From Oligoflexia bacterium (GTDB lineage: Bacteria > Bdellovibrionota > Bacteriovoracia > Bacteriovoracales > Bacteriovoracaceae): a stretch of 46,713 nt of DNA. The translations under genes were made by a program, and so were the position numbers. The stretch lies in the NCBI GenBank assembly GCA_015231955.1, contig JADGAN010000039.1, forward strand, positions 1 through 46,713, given 5' to 3'. Under the pieces are notes generated by a model. That model did no database searches. It was not told where the DNA came from and saw nothing but the letters and a program-made list of their open reading frames with translations. Below, in pieces: positions 1-8,119 of this stretch (positions are counted from its first letter, which is position 1; every line of letters begins with the position of its first letter).

Positions 1-48
1 GCTGCCGCTTTAATCTAATAGTTTGTAATCACAAGAGGGACGATCGTT

Positions 49-76
49 TTGAAATTTTCTGTTTTTCTGGTATAAT
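49..76 (+). promoter_or_regulatory. putative sigma70 promoter before truncated four-helix-bundle gene
   Basis: TTGAAA at 49-54 and a perfect TATAAT at 71-76 are separated by 16 bp, close to the housekeeping consensus. Transcription would begin around 83, almost at the ATG at 86, so any transcript would be nearly leaderless. Seen in sequence only; function is inferred. Confidence 0.5.
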
Positions 77-85
77 CTGCTCTCG

Positions 86-289
86 ATGATAACTAAAAAC
101 AATATTTCCCTCATGCTTTGTTATGCATCCGCATGCGAAGTAGAATGTCTGCTCATACTTGCAAATGATTTGCAATTTTTAAAAGAAGATAAGTTTGCGC
201 AACTCTATTCAAAAATTGAAGAAATAAAAAAGATGATTTTCGGTTTTATCAAGCGGCTGAGAGCTGATTTAGCTGAAGGCAAAAGCTGA
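86..289 (+). pseudogene. C-terminal half of a four-helix-bundle (23S rRNA intervening-sequence type) protein
   Basis: The 67-residue product contains SACEVECLLILANDLQFL followed by an IEEIKKMIFGFIKRL-type helix. This is the pattern of the last two helices of the four-helix-bundle/S23 family, whose members usually have about 115-120 residues. The N-terminal half, with its conserved EGxGR-type helix, is missing. In the same frame there is a stop at 50-52, and the other two upstream frames encode nothing similar, so this is a decapitated remnant or a shortened gene starting at ATG 86. No Shine-Dalgarno is visible. The family is often found inside rRNA intervening sequences and also free in genomes, with unknown biochemical role. 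Heptamer repeats begin at its stop codon. Confidence 0.55.
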
Positions 290-314
290 AGGTTGAAGGC
301 TGAACGCTGAAGGC
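274..314 (+). repeat. TGAAGGC heptamer repeats
   Basis: One TGAAGGC at 274-280, then four contiguous heptamers at 287-314 (TGAAGGT, TGAAGGC, TGAACGC, TGAAGGC). The array begins at the TGA stop codon of the truncated gene, so slippage could lengthen its C-terminus only if the stop were lost. Confidence 0.75.
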
Positions 315-334
315 TACGATCAAAGTTTAATTAT

Positions 335-348
335 GGGGTGAGTAGTTA
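335..348 (+). repeat. 14-bp motif GGGGTGAGTAGTTA, left copy
   Basis: The same 14 bases occur in reverse complement at 46189-46202, near the other end of the window. Here the motif lies between the heptamer repeats and the 3' end of the papain-like peptidase gene. Its role is unknown; it could be a dispersed intergenic element. Confidence 0.6.
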
Positions 349-362
349 CCATTTTTGATTAA

Positions 363-1511
363 TCACTTTTGCTTTAAATAGCTCACTCCTATAGTGCTCT
401 TTAAAATATCTTCGGCCGGATACCACTTGCTCGCAATAATAGCATCACTCCCATGAGAATTCTTAATATAGAACTCGCAGCGATTATTACTGCTATCGAA
501 GCGAATGCCTGTCACCACCATAGCGTGTCCGGCACAATTGTCATCATTAAAGCTAAAGAGCTGCCTGGCCTTTGTATACTCCTGCGGATCTTTAAAAAGG
601 TTTAGCAAGAGATCGGAAAAGCACAAACTCACAACAAAACTATTTCCGCTCGCCCTGGCCAGTGAGACCGCCTCTCTTTGTTCATGCAAATCGGGAGCAG
701 AGAGAGGAAATTTTCTTTTGTTCCCACTCTTTTTATAAAAAGTGTTACTGGAGATAGGCGCCAGGTTAAAACCGATTTTTGAAAAATAGATACGTTTCTC
801 CTCTTTGCACTCACTCAGCAAAACTCGCTGGATAAATTCACGCTTTGCAGGAAACTCTTGTAACTTTTTTTCTACTCTTTTTGCAGCACTGTTCTGGGCC
901 CTTTTATAAAACCCCGTCAACTGCCCTATGCTTAAAGGATCGCCACTACCAGGGTGACTTTTAAACAAAAACGACTCCACAAAGGCAATCTTTTCTTGAA
1001 TGGCGGTAAGCTTAGACGTGCACATGCTATTTGTACTACTCTCATCCAGATAATCGTAGATAGCAGCAAGCGCTTGTAAAATCTTTTGATCTGCTCTATC
1101 CCAGTAATAAAGATCATAAGGATTGAGCACATCTAACTCTAAACAAATATACCCTACCTTTAAAATGTTCTTGAGTGCCACCTCCACCTTCTCTTCATGG
1201 TTGCGATCGGCAAGCACCGGCAGTGTAAGATTAGATAACGCTGCTACCATCGCCCGCGATACCATCAGCCCACACAAAGCAGGTTGCAATTTACAAATCT
1301 GCTCTTCTAGTAATGGGGCAATCGCATGCGCCCAACAATATTGAGTCGCAAATTGATTGGAATCGGGGCCAACTAAGGCCTTGTGATCAAAGGCCCATCC
1401 CTCACACTGCTCTTTAGTAATCGTGTTGGCCTTGGCCAAATTTGCCAAAGTTACAGTTAAAATTAGGAATGAAATCAAGAGATAGTGGTAAGAATAGTTT
1501 TTGCGTCTCAT
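363..1511 (-). CDS. secreted papain-like (C1-fold) cysteine peptidase
   Basis: This 382-residue protein is probably exported and acts on proteins outside the cytoplasm. It has a signal peptide at residues 1-28, ending in LAKA. A papain-type triad can be read: Cys59 in QYCWAHA, His329 in the CAGHAMVVTG strand, and Asn351 in IKNSHG. The spacing and the Cys-Trp-Ala and Asn-Ser-His-Gly contexts match family C1. The usual oxyanion-hole Gln of QGxCGSCW is replaced: Gln57 is only two residues before Cys59. The region between residues 70 and 300 is unusually long and mostly helical, with no recognised domain. A strong Shine-Dalgarno (GGGGGAGGAG) supports the start. It is divergent from the MFS gene and appears monocistronic. 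Fold assignment is fairly secure; substrate is unknown. Confidence 0.75.
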   Translation of the reverse strand: MRRKNYSYHYLLISFLILTVTLANLAKANTITKEQCEGWAFDHKALVGPDSNQFATQYCWAHAIAPLLEEQICKLQPALCGLMVSRAMVAALSNLTLPVLADRNHEEKVEVALKNILKVGYICLELDVLNPYDLYYWDRADQKILQALAAIYDYLDESSTNSMCTSKLTAIQEKIAFVESFLFKSHPGSGDPLSIGQLTGFYKRAQNSAAKRVEKKLQEFPAKREFIQRVLLSECKEEKRIYFSKIGFNLAPISSNTFYKKSGNKRKFPLSAPDLHEQREAVSLARASGNSFVVSLCFSDLLLNLFKDPQEYTKARQLFSFNDDNCAGHAMVVTGIRFDSSNNRCEFYIKNSHGSDAIIASKWYPAEDILKSTIGVSYLKQK

Positions 1512-1609
1512 CTGCTCCTCCCCCTTTAGTTACTTAGACTATCGCTTTCTGATCGGTAGATTGCCCTTAAGAGATGAGGAAGAAATGCAGCAAGTTGCAT
1601 GTTACAAAT

Positions 1610-1633
1610 AATAATAATAGTATTGTTATTATT
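1610..1633. promoter_or_regulatory. AT-rich inverted repeat upstream of MFS gene
   Basis: AATAATAA (1610-1617) and TTATTATT (1626-1633) form an 8-bp dyad with 8 bp between arms, in the divergent intergenic region. It could be an operator, but the arms are simple AT-repeats, so chance is a real possibility. Confidence 0.25.
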
Positions 1634-1662
1634 AACTATGATGCACCACGGATAAGGGTAAT

Positions 1663-2886
1663 ATGATTATTCAATTCTCTCTTTACGGTTTTTTAAAAAA
1701 CTTGCGCTTTTTTGAGGCATTTCTTTTTCTCTTCCTACGGGAAAAGGGACTTTCATTTACAGATATTGGTTTTTTATTTGCCTTTAAAGAGATCTTGGTT
1801 AACCTCGTTAATGTTCCCTCTGGGGCCATTGCCGATCTTTATGGACGCAAGAAATCGCTGATCTTTGCCCTCTTCTCCTATGTAGTCTCTTTTTTATTTT
1901 TCTCCTACGCGCAAACGTTACCACTCTTATATGTGGCCTTCTTTCTTTACGGCATTGGCGAATCCTTCCGTGCAGGCACTCACAAGGCGATGATCTTCGA
2001 TTATCTTACAAGAGAAAATCGCATCAAAGATAAAACCTTAGTTTATGGACAAACTCGTGCTTGGTCACAGCGAGGAAGCGCCCTCTCGGTTTTAATTGGA
2101 GCGGCGATTGTCTATGGTGGTGCCGAGTACAAAAATATCTTCTTATACAGTACCATTCCCTACTTTCTCGATATGATCAATATCGCACTCTACCCTGCTT
2201 ATCTTGATAAAAAAAACGAAACCGGTTCTTCGCTTCAAGAGGTCTTTTTGCATTTAAAAAAAGTTGCTCTTAAGTGTTGGCACTCGAATGCGCTAAGAGA
2301 TCTCCTCTTGAAATCCACTCTTTACGAGGGACAATATCGCGCGGTTAAAGACTACTTACAAATTTTAGTTGCAATGATGGCAGCATCACTCCCCTTCTTT
2401 ATGGAGCTAGAAAGCGAACGCAAGACCGCCATCTTTATTGCACTCATCTACTTTGTTCTCTATATCCTATCCAGTTACGCCTCAAAATATTCCCACAAAT
2501 TCTTAGCTTTTTTTCAAACCGAGGATCGTGCGATTGCGATGATTATGGGAACGACGGCAGCACTGCTTTTAGTAAGTGCACTAGGAGTAGCACTCACACT
2601 CCCGTGGATCTCGATTGTGGCCTTTGTGGTGATTTTTAATCTACAAAATCTCATGCGCCCGATTATGACTGCTCGTTATGATGATCTTGCTAAAAGTGAA
2701 GAGCAGGCAACAGTGCTCTCGATCGAATCACAAGCAAACTCCGTCGGTATCTTTCTCTTTGCTCCAATGATAGGATACCTTGCAGATCACTTTTCACTTG
2801 CCTACTCTTTTAGCTTGTGTGCAACCGTGCTTCTGCTCTATCTCTATTTGGGAAGGCCGCGAGTAAACCACCCTTTGAGTAAGTAG
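1663..2886 (+). CDS. MFS transporter
   Basis: The 407-residue integral membrane protein has about 12 hydrophobic segments and the MFS motif A in the first cytoplasmic loop (GAIADLYGRKKS, residues 54-65). This family moves small solutes with a proton or by facilitated diffusion. The short N-terminal tail and a GESFRAGTHKAM stretch after TM4 resemble uncharacterised MFS proteins related to drug or metabolite exporters. Substrate cannot be told from sequence. An AAGGG Shine-Dalgarno lies 4 nt before the ATG. Its 3' end overlaps the convergent second MFS gene by 43 bp, with no terminator between them. Confidence 0.85.
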   Translation: MIIQFSLYGFLKNLRFFEAFLFLFLREKGLSFTDIGFLFAFKEILVNLVNVPSGAIADLYGRKKSLIFALFSYVVSFLFFSYAQTLPLLYVAFFLYGIGESFRAGTHKAMIFDYLTRENRIKDKTLVYGQTRAWSQRGSALSVLIGAAIVYGGAEYKNIFLYSTIPYFLDMINIALYPAYLDKKNETGSSLQEVFLHLKKVALKCWHSNALRDLLLKSTLYEGQYRAVKDYLQILVAMMAASLPFFMELESERKTAIFIALIYFVLYILSSYASKYSHKFLAFFQTEDRAIAMIMGTTAALLLVSALGVALTLPWISIVAFVVIFNLQNLMRPIMTARYDDLAKSEEQATVLSIESQANSVGIFLFAPMIGYLADHFSLAYSFSLCATVLLLYLYLGRPRVNHPLSK

Positions 2887-4229
2887 GCGGCAAGCGTTCC
2901 TCCGAGGGCAAACACTCCCAGCACCATCCACATCATATAGGGTGAATCGCTATAGGCCACGGTTCCTGCGCGCAAGCGATCGCCAATCCCTTCTGGACAC
3001 CAGCGATTTAACATGTGCCCTGATAGCAATCCAATCATCGATTTTGCCAGAAAATAGGGAACCATCGAGAGTCCAAAGTAGGTTCCCTCTTGTCCTGCAG
3101 GAGCAATCGCTGCCGTATACTCTTGCAAGCGTGGAGACCAGATCACCTCTCCTACCGTAAGTAAAACTAAAAACAAAATTGTAGTTACGTAAGTAAACTG
3201 TCCCACATCACTTCCCGCTGCCGGCGGAATGGCAATAATAAACATGGCAATGGAGTTGATGAAAGCACCCAGGATGAGCATGCTGTAGATATTAAAACGG
3301 CCAAGGATAGGAATGAGCAGCAGCAAACCAATAATCACAATAATTGGATTTAACGCCTGTAAAGCGCCAATATTGGCATCGGGGCCGATCACTCTTAGCC
3401 AAAAGAGCGGATGGAGTAATCCTAGATAGAGAAACACCGCTTGCACACCAATCAACAAGGTGATCAAGGTTACAAAACGCCAAAACGAAGAGTGGCCCAA
3501 AACTTCGCGCGCAATTTGCCACGGATTTTTTTTCTTCTGCTCATTTTTCTTCTGCTCACACGCTTTGGGATCATCCACTTCATCGCCACTTTGGAGTTGC
3601 TCTGTTCGCTTGATCAGAAAGTAGGTCACTAAAATGCAAAGCGCACCCGTCACCACACCCAAGGAAAAAATATGGTAGCGAGGTAGGCCCAACTGTAAAT
3701 AAAAAATATCCACCACAAAACCGCCAATCGCCGCACCCACATTCATGAACAGGTACCAAAGATTAAAACCGGCACCTCGCGACTTGGTGGTGGTAAAGCG
3801 CTTATTGGCCGATTGAAACAGCGTCTGTAGCATGGCCATAAAGGGTGCCATGGCAAAGAGCGCCCCCACCACCGTATAGCTCTTCATCGATCCTTCTGGG
3901 AGTTGTGCCGCCACCACAACCAGCACTCGTAGCACCATCAATCCGATAATGGAGATGTAAAGGGACTTTTTGATCCCCAGCCAATCGGTTAAGAGTCCCG
4001 AAAAAAAGAGAAAGAGTGTGGTGGCCGAGGAGAAGAGAGTGTAGGTGTACCCCGCTTGCACGTCGGTAAAACCAAAATCGGCGGTAAGGCTGACAATCAC
4101 CACGTTATATAAAGCAAAGTAAGCAGTACAATCAAGAACATTAATCCCTTGCAAGGCCCAATACTCTTTACGCGTATCTTTTAAAACTTTGAAATCGGAA
4201 AAATAACTACGAACTGCAGCGAATGCCAT
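2844..4229 (-). CDS. MFS transporter, POT/oligopeptide-like subgroup
   Basis: Membrane protein of 461 residues with about 12-14 hydrophobic segments. Motif A is present (GLLTDWLGIKKS). FNLWYLFMNVGAAIGGFVVD, in the middle of the N-terminal half, resembles the YxxxNxG region of proton-dependent oligopeptide transporters, and a charged Lys/Glu-rich linker separates the two halves. Transport of peptides or related solutes is plausible but not proven. An upstream in-frame ATG at 4259 would give 471 residues. I chose 4229 because AAGGGGG lies 5 nt before it, while 4259 lacks a ribosome site. It overlaps the convergent MFS gene at its 3' end by 43 bp. Confidence 0.75.
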   Translation of the reverse strand: MAFAAVRSYFSDFKVLKDTRKEYWALQGINVLDCTAYFALYNVVIVSLTADFGFTDVQAGYTYTLFSSATTLFLFFSGLLTDWLGIKKSLYISIIGLMVLRVLVVVAAQLPEGSMKSYTVVGALFAMAPFMAMLQTLFQSANKRFTTTKSRGAGFNLWYLFMNVGAAIGGFVVDIFYLQLGLPRYHIFSLGVVTGALCILVTYFLIKRTEQLQSGDEVDDPKACEQKKNEQKKKNPWQIAREVLGHSSFWRFVTLITLLIGVQAVFLYLGLLHPLFWLRVIGPDANIGALQALNPIIVIIGLLLLIPILGRFNIYSMLILGAFINSIAMFIIAIPPAAGSDVGQFTYVTTILFLVLLTVGEVIWSPRLQEYTAAIAPAGQEGTYFGLSMVPYFLAKSMIGLLSGHMLNRWCPEGIGDRLRAGTVAYSDSPYMMWMVLGVFALGGTLAAYLLKGWFTRGLPK

Positions 4230-4311
4230 GAATACCCCCTTAGCAGCAGCTATTAACATTAAAGTAAGGAAAAACTAACGGACTTCCCTTGAATTGTCTA
4301 GCACAGTCGAG

Positions 4312-5277
4312 CTACTGGCAGCTCTGGCGATTTTTATAGCGTTTGCCAATGAGGGCCAGCAGTGAACGCTCTTTGATCAGGGTCAAAAGTTCAAAGGCAC
4401 AGCTCTCCTCCCCCTGGAAGGGGTCTGCTCCCGCGAGTAGCAGTTGTCGCGCTAGTTGCAAATGTGCTTTGCGAATAGAGAGTGTGAGTGCGCTCTCTCC
4501 GGCGCGATTGCTACGGTTTAAATAAGCAAGGTCGTGTGCATGTTGCTTGAACTGTTTTTGAAAAAGTGCTTCGTCACCATAGTAGGCAGCAAGCATGAGT
4601 GGGGTATTGCCCAAGCTCTCATTACTTGCTTGTTTTTCACCTGCATACCAACAATCGGCGCGCTTTTGCTGGGCAAATCCATCGAGAAAAGTTTTCATCC
4701 GGCAAATATAGGAGGGATGATACTCAAGCGTGGCCGCCACCTTGGTCAGCTGTTCGTAATTGATCAGGTCAGCATGAGTGAGTTTACGCCCATTATCGTA
4801 AGCAAGCATCTTTAGAAAATCTTCGGAAATTTGCAAAAGCTTTGCTTGATCTAGCTTGGGATAAAATTTAGGCAGGCACTTGGTCACAGCATAGTAATCG
4901 CTCTCTCCCTCTACCGCACGCTCACTCAAGATGCCGTAGACGATTTTTTTGGGCCCCTCTGCAGGGGATAGGTAGTGGCCCATCTCATGGCAAAGTGCCA
5001 AGGTGAGGGTGTCAGCAGTAGTATAGGGATTTTGCAAAATATCCAGACGAAAATAGATGGTGACTTTTTGTTCAGGATACGACTTGGTGGTGGCAAAAGG
5101 GATTGGTGCATGCTTAATCCCTCTAATGGTAAAATCAAAAGGTAGCTGCTCTTGCTGATGATATTTTTTAGAAAAGGCCATGATGGCCCTATCACCTACA
5201 AGATCGCGCTTAATCGCTGCAAGCAATAAGAGCATCATGGGCAAGAAAAGCAGAGTCGCAAAAAGTTTTACTTTCAT
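4312..5277 (-). CDS. HExxH zinc metallopeptidase with C-terminal ankyrin repeats
   Basis: The 321-residue protein starts with a hydrophobic signal or anchor segment (residues 1-21). It carries the zincin motif HEMGH (His97, Glu98, His101) and a likely third-ligand region EGESDYYA (Glu123/Glu125). A glutamate about 25 residues downstream is the gluzincin-like arrangement. After a helical region, residues about 225-315 read as two to three ankyrin repeats (GNTPLMLAAYYGDEALF; AGESALTLSIRKAHLQLARQLLLAGADP). Activity would be periplasmic or extracellular proteolysis, with the ankyrin part as a binding module. AGAGGT lies 7 nt before the ATG. It precedes the MFS gene on the same strand with about 80 bp between them. 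The metallopeptidase call is sound; the target is unknown. Confidence 0.7.
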   Translation of the reverse strand: MKVKLFATLLFLPMMLLLLAAIKRDLVGDRAIMAFSKKYHQQEQLPFDFTIRGIKHAPIPFATTKSYPEQKVTIYFRLDILQNPYTTADTLTLALCHEMGHYLSPAEGPKKIVYGILSERAVEGESDYYAVTKCLPKFYPKLDQAKLLQISEDFLKMLAYDNGRKLTHADLINYEQLTKVAATLEYHPSYICRMKTFLDGFAQQKRADCWYAGEKQASNESLGNTPLMLAAYYGDEALFQKQFKQHAHDLAYLNRSNRAGESALTLSIRKAHLQLARQLLLAGADPFQGEESCAFELLTLIKERSLLALIGKRYKNRQSCQ

Positions 5278-5285
5278 AAGCGAGA

Positions 5286-5315
5286 CCTCTACTCTGTTCT
5301 ACTCTACTCTATTCT
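5286..5315. repeat. six pentamers (consensus ACTCT)
   Basis: Contiguous pentamers CCTCT, ACTCT, GTTCT, ACTCT, ACTCT, ATTCT fill most of the gap between two minus-strand genes. They overlap the stop codon of the upstream gene and sit just 5' of the ribosome site of the metallopeptidase gene. Confidence 0.6.
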
Positions 5316-6171
5316 ACCAAGTTAAATTTGCGGTCCTAGCAAAATAGGTAGCACCATCTTTGTAAACAGCATGGTGATAAGTTGTCGGTACACCGTGAGC
5401 AGGCCAAAAATATCCCACATCCCAAATATCTTGAGAAGAGCGAGAGCTACAGTTGTAACAAGTGTCCACATCGGCCGCCCCTGAAATCACCACATAGCTT
5501 TGTAAATATTCGATGTTGGTCAGTGGCGAGAGGTTGGAACAGTTACCGGAAGGGTCGGTGGTGTAGGTGCTGGCATAAGTGCGAGCATCATACCAGCGAT
5601 GAAATCCCCCATGGTAAACCGCCCATGGGTGGAAAGAGTAACAGCGGAAAGGATAGGGACTGGCACCATCAAAGGCCTCTCGATCGATCACGCTGTTATT
5701 ATTTTCAAAAATCATACGCTCACGAATAGAGGGGCCCAGTCGCTCTGCTTTCACCATTGCAGTCTCCCCACCCACTAAGACAACGGCCGGCTCACGCTTA
5801 TCATCAAGCACCTTTCCATCACGTTCGATGGTGTAATTCATCTTTTTAAGCTCCTCCTTTAAAAAGTGCGGAATGTAATCGAGCTCGATCAGGTAGATCC
5901 CTGGGGCCATCTTACTCACATCGGTGCGTGCCAGATTTGCACGTGTAATACGCTTAATCGCCATTGCATTCAAAGGTAATCCAGCACGAGGGCCACGCAG
6001 TGTTTCTAATTTAACACCTCGGAGAGTATTAGCTCTTTCCCACTTACTTAAGTCGGGTTTAAAATCAAACGCTGGCGCGGCAGATGCCGATTCTGTTGTA
6101 AGTGCAGGCAGCACAGTTGCAGTCGCCGCTAAGAGCAGTGAGCAAAAAAGCTTAGAAAATTTATTCTTCAT
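5314..6171 (-). CDS. secreted protein of unknown function
   Basis: The 285-residue product has a clear signal peptide (MKNKFSKLFCSLLLAATATV, cleavage likely after SASA or AAPA). The mature part has no family I recognise. Its N-terminal half is charged. Its C-terminal half is rich in Tyr, Trp and His (FHPWAVYHGGFHRWYDART) with four to five Cys, including CYNC, suggesting a disulfide-bonded extracytoplasmic fold. The start is ATG 6171: GAGGAG lies just upstream at 6183-6178. A longer reading from TTG 6186 would place that ribosome site inside the coding region. It lies in a run of minus-strand secreted proteins, 36 bp before the metallopeptidase gene, so the two may share a transcript. Confidence 0.7.
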   Translation of the reverse strand: MKNKFSKLFCSLLLAATATVLPALTTESASAAPAFDFKPDLSKWERANTLRGVKLETLRGPRAGLPLNAMAIKRITRANLARTDVSKMAPGIYLIELDYIPHFLKEELKKMNYTIERDGKVLDDKREPAVVLVGGETAMVKAERLGPSIRERMIFENNNSVIDREAFDGASPYPFRCYSFHPWAVYHGGFHRWYDARTYASTYTTDPSGNCSNLSPLTNIEYLQSYVVISGAADVDTCYNCSSRSSQDIWDVGYFWPAHGVPTTYHHAVYKDGATYFARTANLTW

Positions 6172-6258
6172 TTTTTTTCTCCTCAAGAAAAGTCATTAAT
6201 AGTACTCTGAATTTCGTGATTGCATTTAATATGCCAACAAATTACAAGATGAATTTAG

Positions 6259-8100
6259 TTAAAAGGCGTTTTGCTCACAGCGGATGACCGAGGCGTACTC
6301 TTTGCGTAGGCGATCTTTAAGCGTGCTCTCTGGAGGTGAGGTTAAAAACTGGATCAAAAGCGCTTTACCCCAGTAGTCTAAGAAGGCGCGACAACTTCTC
6401 AACTCTTGTAAGCGGTCTCCACTCTCAGAATACATTTTTCTAATCTTTGTGGCCAAGTGAACATTTTCGGAGTCATCAAGAAAAAAAGCGTAAGTAAGCA
6501 GTGTGGACGCATCTGCATGCTCTTCGCCTGGAAGTACCGGGCAAACAGTGCCGCTCTCTTGCTTTAAAAATCCCATAAGTGAAGCGATAAACGCTGCTCC
6601 CATTTGACTATGAATCACCTTGCGCTTGTCTTCAAAATCTTCCTGAATGCCAAACTTAGGAGCAGAGCGAAGCGTGTTCCCGATATTGTCCATACGATCA
6701 GCAAGCTCACGATACTGCTGCTCCCACTCCAACTGCTCTTTTTTTGCTCCCCCTTTTCTAATCTTTTCTCGTAGCTCATTTAAGCGCTCAACAGTGGCCG
6801 CAAAGTGCTTCTTAAAAAATGCATCGACCTTTGCGGAGTATTGTGACTGCAGCTCTCGCTGTTTCTTCTCCAACACATCGAGCTTACTATCATCTCCAGA
6901 GCTATAATAAAACTTTGCGAACAGCGACTCATAGCTTTTATTCACTCTCCCCTTATCAAAGCACTCTCCCCTTTTCATCTCCATCTTCTTCTGCATACGC
7001 TCCTGCTCCGCAAGCAGACTCTTCACATCCTCATCACTATTGGCCACCGCGATCGTGCTGCTGCTGCTGCTGCTGCTGCTGGAGTGCTGTTTTACCTTTG
7101 TAAGCTTTGCTGCTGCCTGCTGAAAATCGAGAGGGAAGGGCGATACCGCAAGCTTCTCCCAAAAATCACGCGCTAGCACCTCACTGCTGGAAACGGGATT
7201 TTGTTTCATCCTCGAAGAATGAGGATAGTAAGGAATAGTGTCGCGCTCTTTGAACACTTCAAAGGCACTACGCAGACCACTAGTAAGCGCACTCTCTTTC
7301 GCATCCCCCTCACCCGATTTAACGTAATCGCTGTTAAAAAGTGCCATAGTCATCCCAAAGACGGAGGGCGCAGAGTCTTCTGAGGCGGCAAAACCGCAAC
7401 CATTCATCATAAAACCTCCATCCTCTTTGCGAAGTGCCTGCAAAACTCCTCCCGCAAAACAGATGTCACTCACAATCACTACGGGACGCTTCTCTTGCAG
7501 CTGATTCAGCTTTTGATGAAGCGCTGTGGTTCCTAGCGACGCTCCCCATAAGCCGACGCCACTTTCTAGGTGGCCATCACCGCTTGGAAGCTTGCTCCGC
7601 ATACCATGATTCACCAGGTAGAGGTAAAGCGGCCGCCCCTCTCCCTCTTTATCACTGGCAATCTCTTGCAAGACGCGATCTAACTCCTCGCTGGTTGCCG
7701 GCAAAATCCCGCCAGGAATCGTCATCACACCTTGTTTTCCCCTCGTCGAATAAAAAGTGCCACTGCTTGCTACCTTGGCCAAGCGATAAAACCCATCGGC
7801 ATCGAGTGCACCAACACTATATCCATCGATTCCAATAGCGTAGTTGTGAAGAGTATTGCTTCCACCATTGGCGACCAAGTTGTAAGTTTTCACCACTCGA
7901 TCTTTAAAGGCCTCATTCACCACCATAACGTTATGGAGAAAGCGCTCTTGGTGGCCAATCTTTCCGCCACCACCATCGATTACCAGCAAGGTTCCTCGCT
8001 GCCTCCCCTCTTGCGCCTGTACCTGTGCTCCCAAGATCGCTGCCAGCAGCAGCAAAATTAAGATCATCATCACCACACTAATATTTAATTTTGAAGTCAT
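6259..8100 (-). CDS. secreted caspase/legumain-fold (clan CD) peptidase-like protein
   Basis: The 613-residue protein has an N-terminal signal segment (hydrophobic 8-27, then AQVQAQ). It then shows a caspase-hemoglobinase fold: strand GTLLVIDGGGG, YLYLVNHGMR with the His-Gly pair at 165-166, and VVIVSDICFAGG with Cys214. His and Cys at the ends of neighbouring beta strands are the catalytic dyad of clan CD, and HG plus a DxCFAG context recalls family C13. The dyad suggests an active cysteine peptidase outside the cytoplasm. Nine serines follow at about residue 340, then a long charged coiled-coil-like helical region (about 355-520). The start at 8100 is set by GGAGGGGAGGG just upstream; 8184 would extend into the preceding gene. 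It follows the 144-residue gene by 19 bp, so they form an operon. Confidence 0.75.
   Translation of the reverse strand: MTSKLNISVVMMILILLLLAAILGAQVQAQEGRQRGTLLVIDGGGGKIGHQERFLHNVMVVNEAFKDRVVKTYNLVANGGSNTLHNYAIGIDGYSVGALDADGFYRLAKVASSGTFYSTRGKQGVMTIPGGILPATSEELDRVLQEIASDKEGEGRPLYLYLVNHGMRSKLPSGDGHLESGVGLWGASLGTTALHQKLNQLQEKRPVVIVSDICFAGGVLQALRKEDGGFMMNGCGFAASEDSAPSVFGMTMALFNSDYVKSGEGDAKESALTSGLRSAFEVFKERDTIPYYPHSSRMKQNPVSSSEVLARDFWEKLAVSPFPLDFQQAAAKLTKVKQHSSSSSSSSSTIAVANSDEDVKSLLAEQERMQKKMEMKRGECFDKGRVNKSYESLFAKFYYSSGDDSKLDVLEKKQRELQSQYSAKVDAFFKKHFAATVERLNELREKIRKGGAKKEQLEWEQQYRELADRMDNIGNTLRSAPKFGIQEDFEDKRKVIHSQMGAAFIASLMGFLKQESGTVCPVLPGEEHADASTLLTYAFFLDDSENVHLATKIRKMYSESGDRLQELRSCRAFLDYWGKALLIQFLTSPPESTLKDRLRKEYASVIRCEQNAF
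7057..7080 (-). repeat. (AGC)8 microsatellite encoding polyserine
   Basis: Eight perfect GCT units on the plus strand read as AGC serine codons in the caspase-fold gene. They sit between the putative catalytic domain and the coiled-coil region. Slippage would change linker length without a frameshift. Confidence 0.9.
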
Positions 8101-8119
8101 CTGCTCCCTCCCCTCCTTT

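Noticed and set aside
6172-6186. Upstream TTG start for the secreted protein (adds MRRKK)
   Set aside because: The five codons contain the GAGGAG ribosome site of the ATG at 6171.
7434-8061. Plus-strand frames opposite the caspase-fold gene
   Set aside because: Shadows of the minus-strand gene, with no ribosome sites or recognisable domains.
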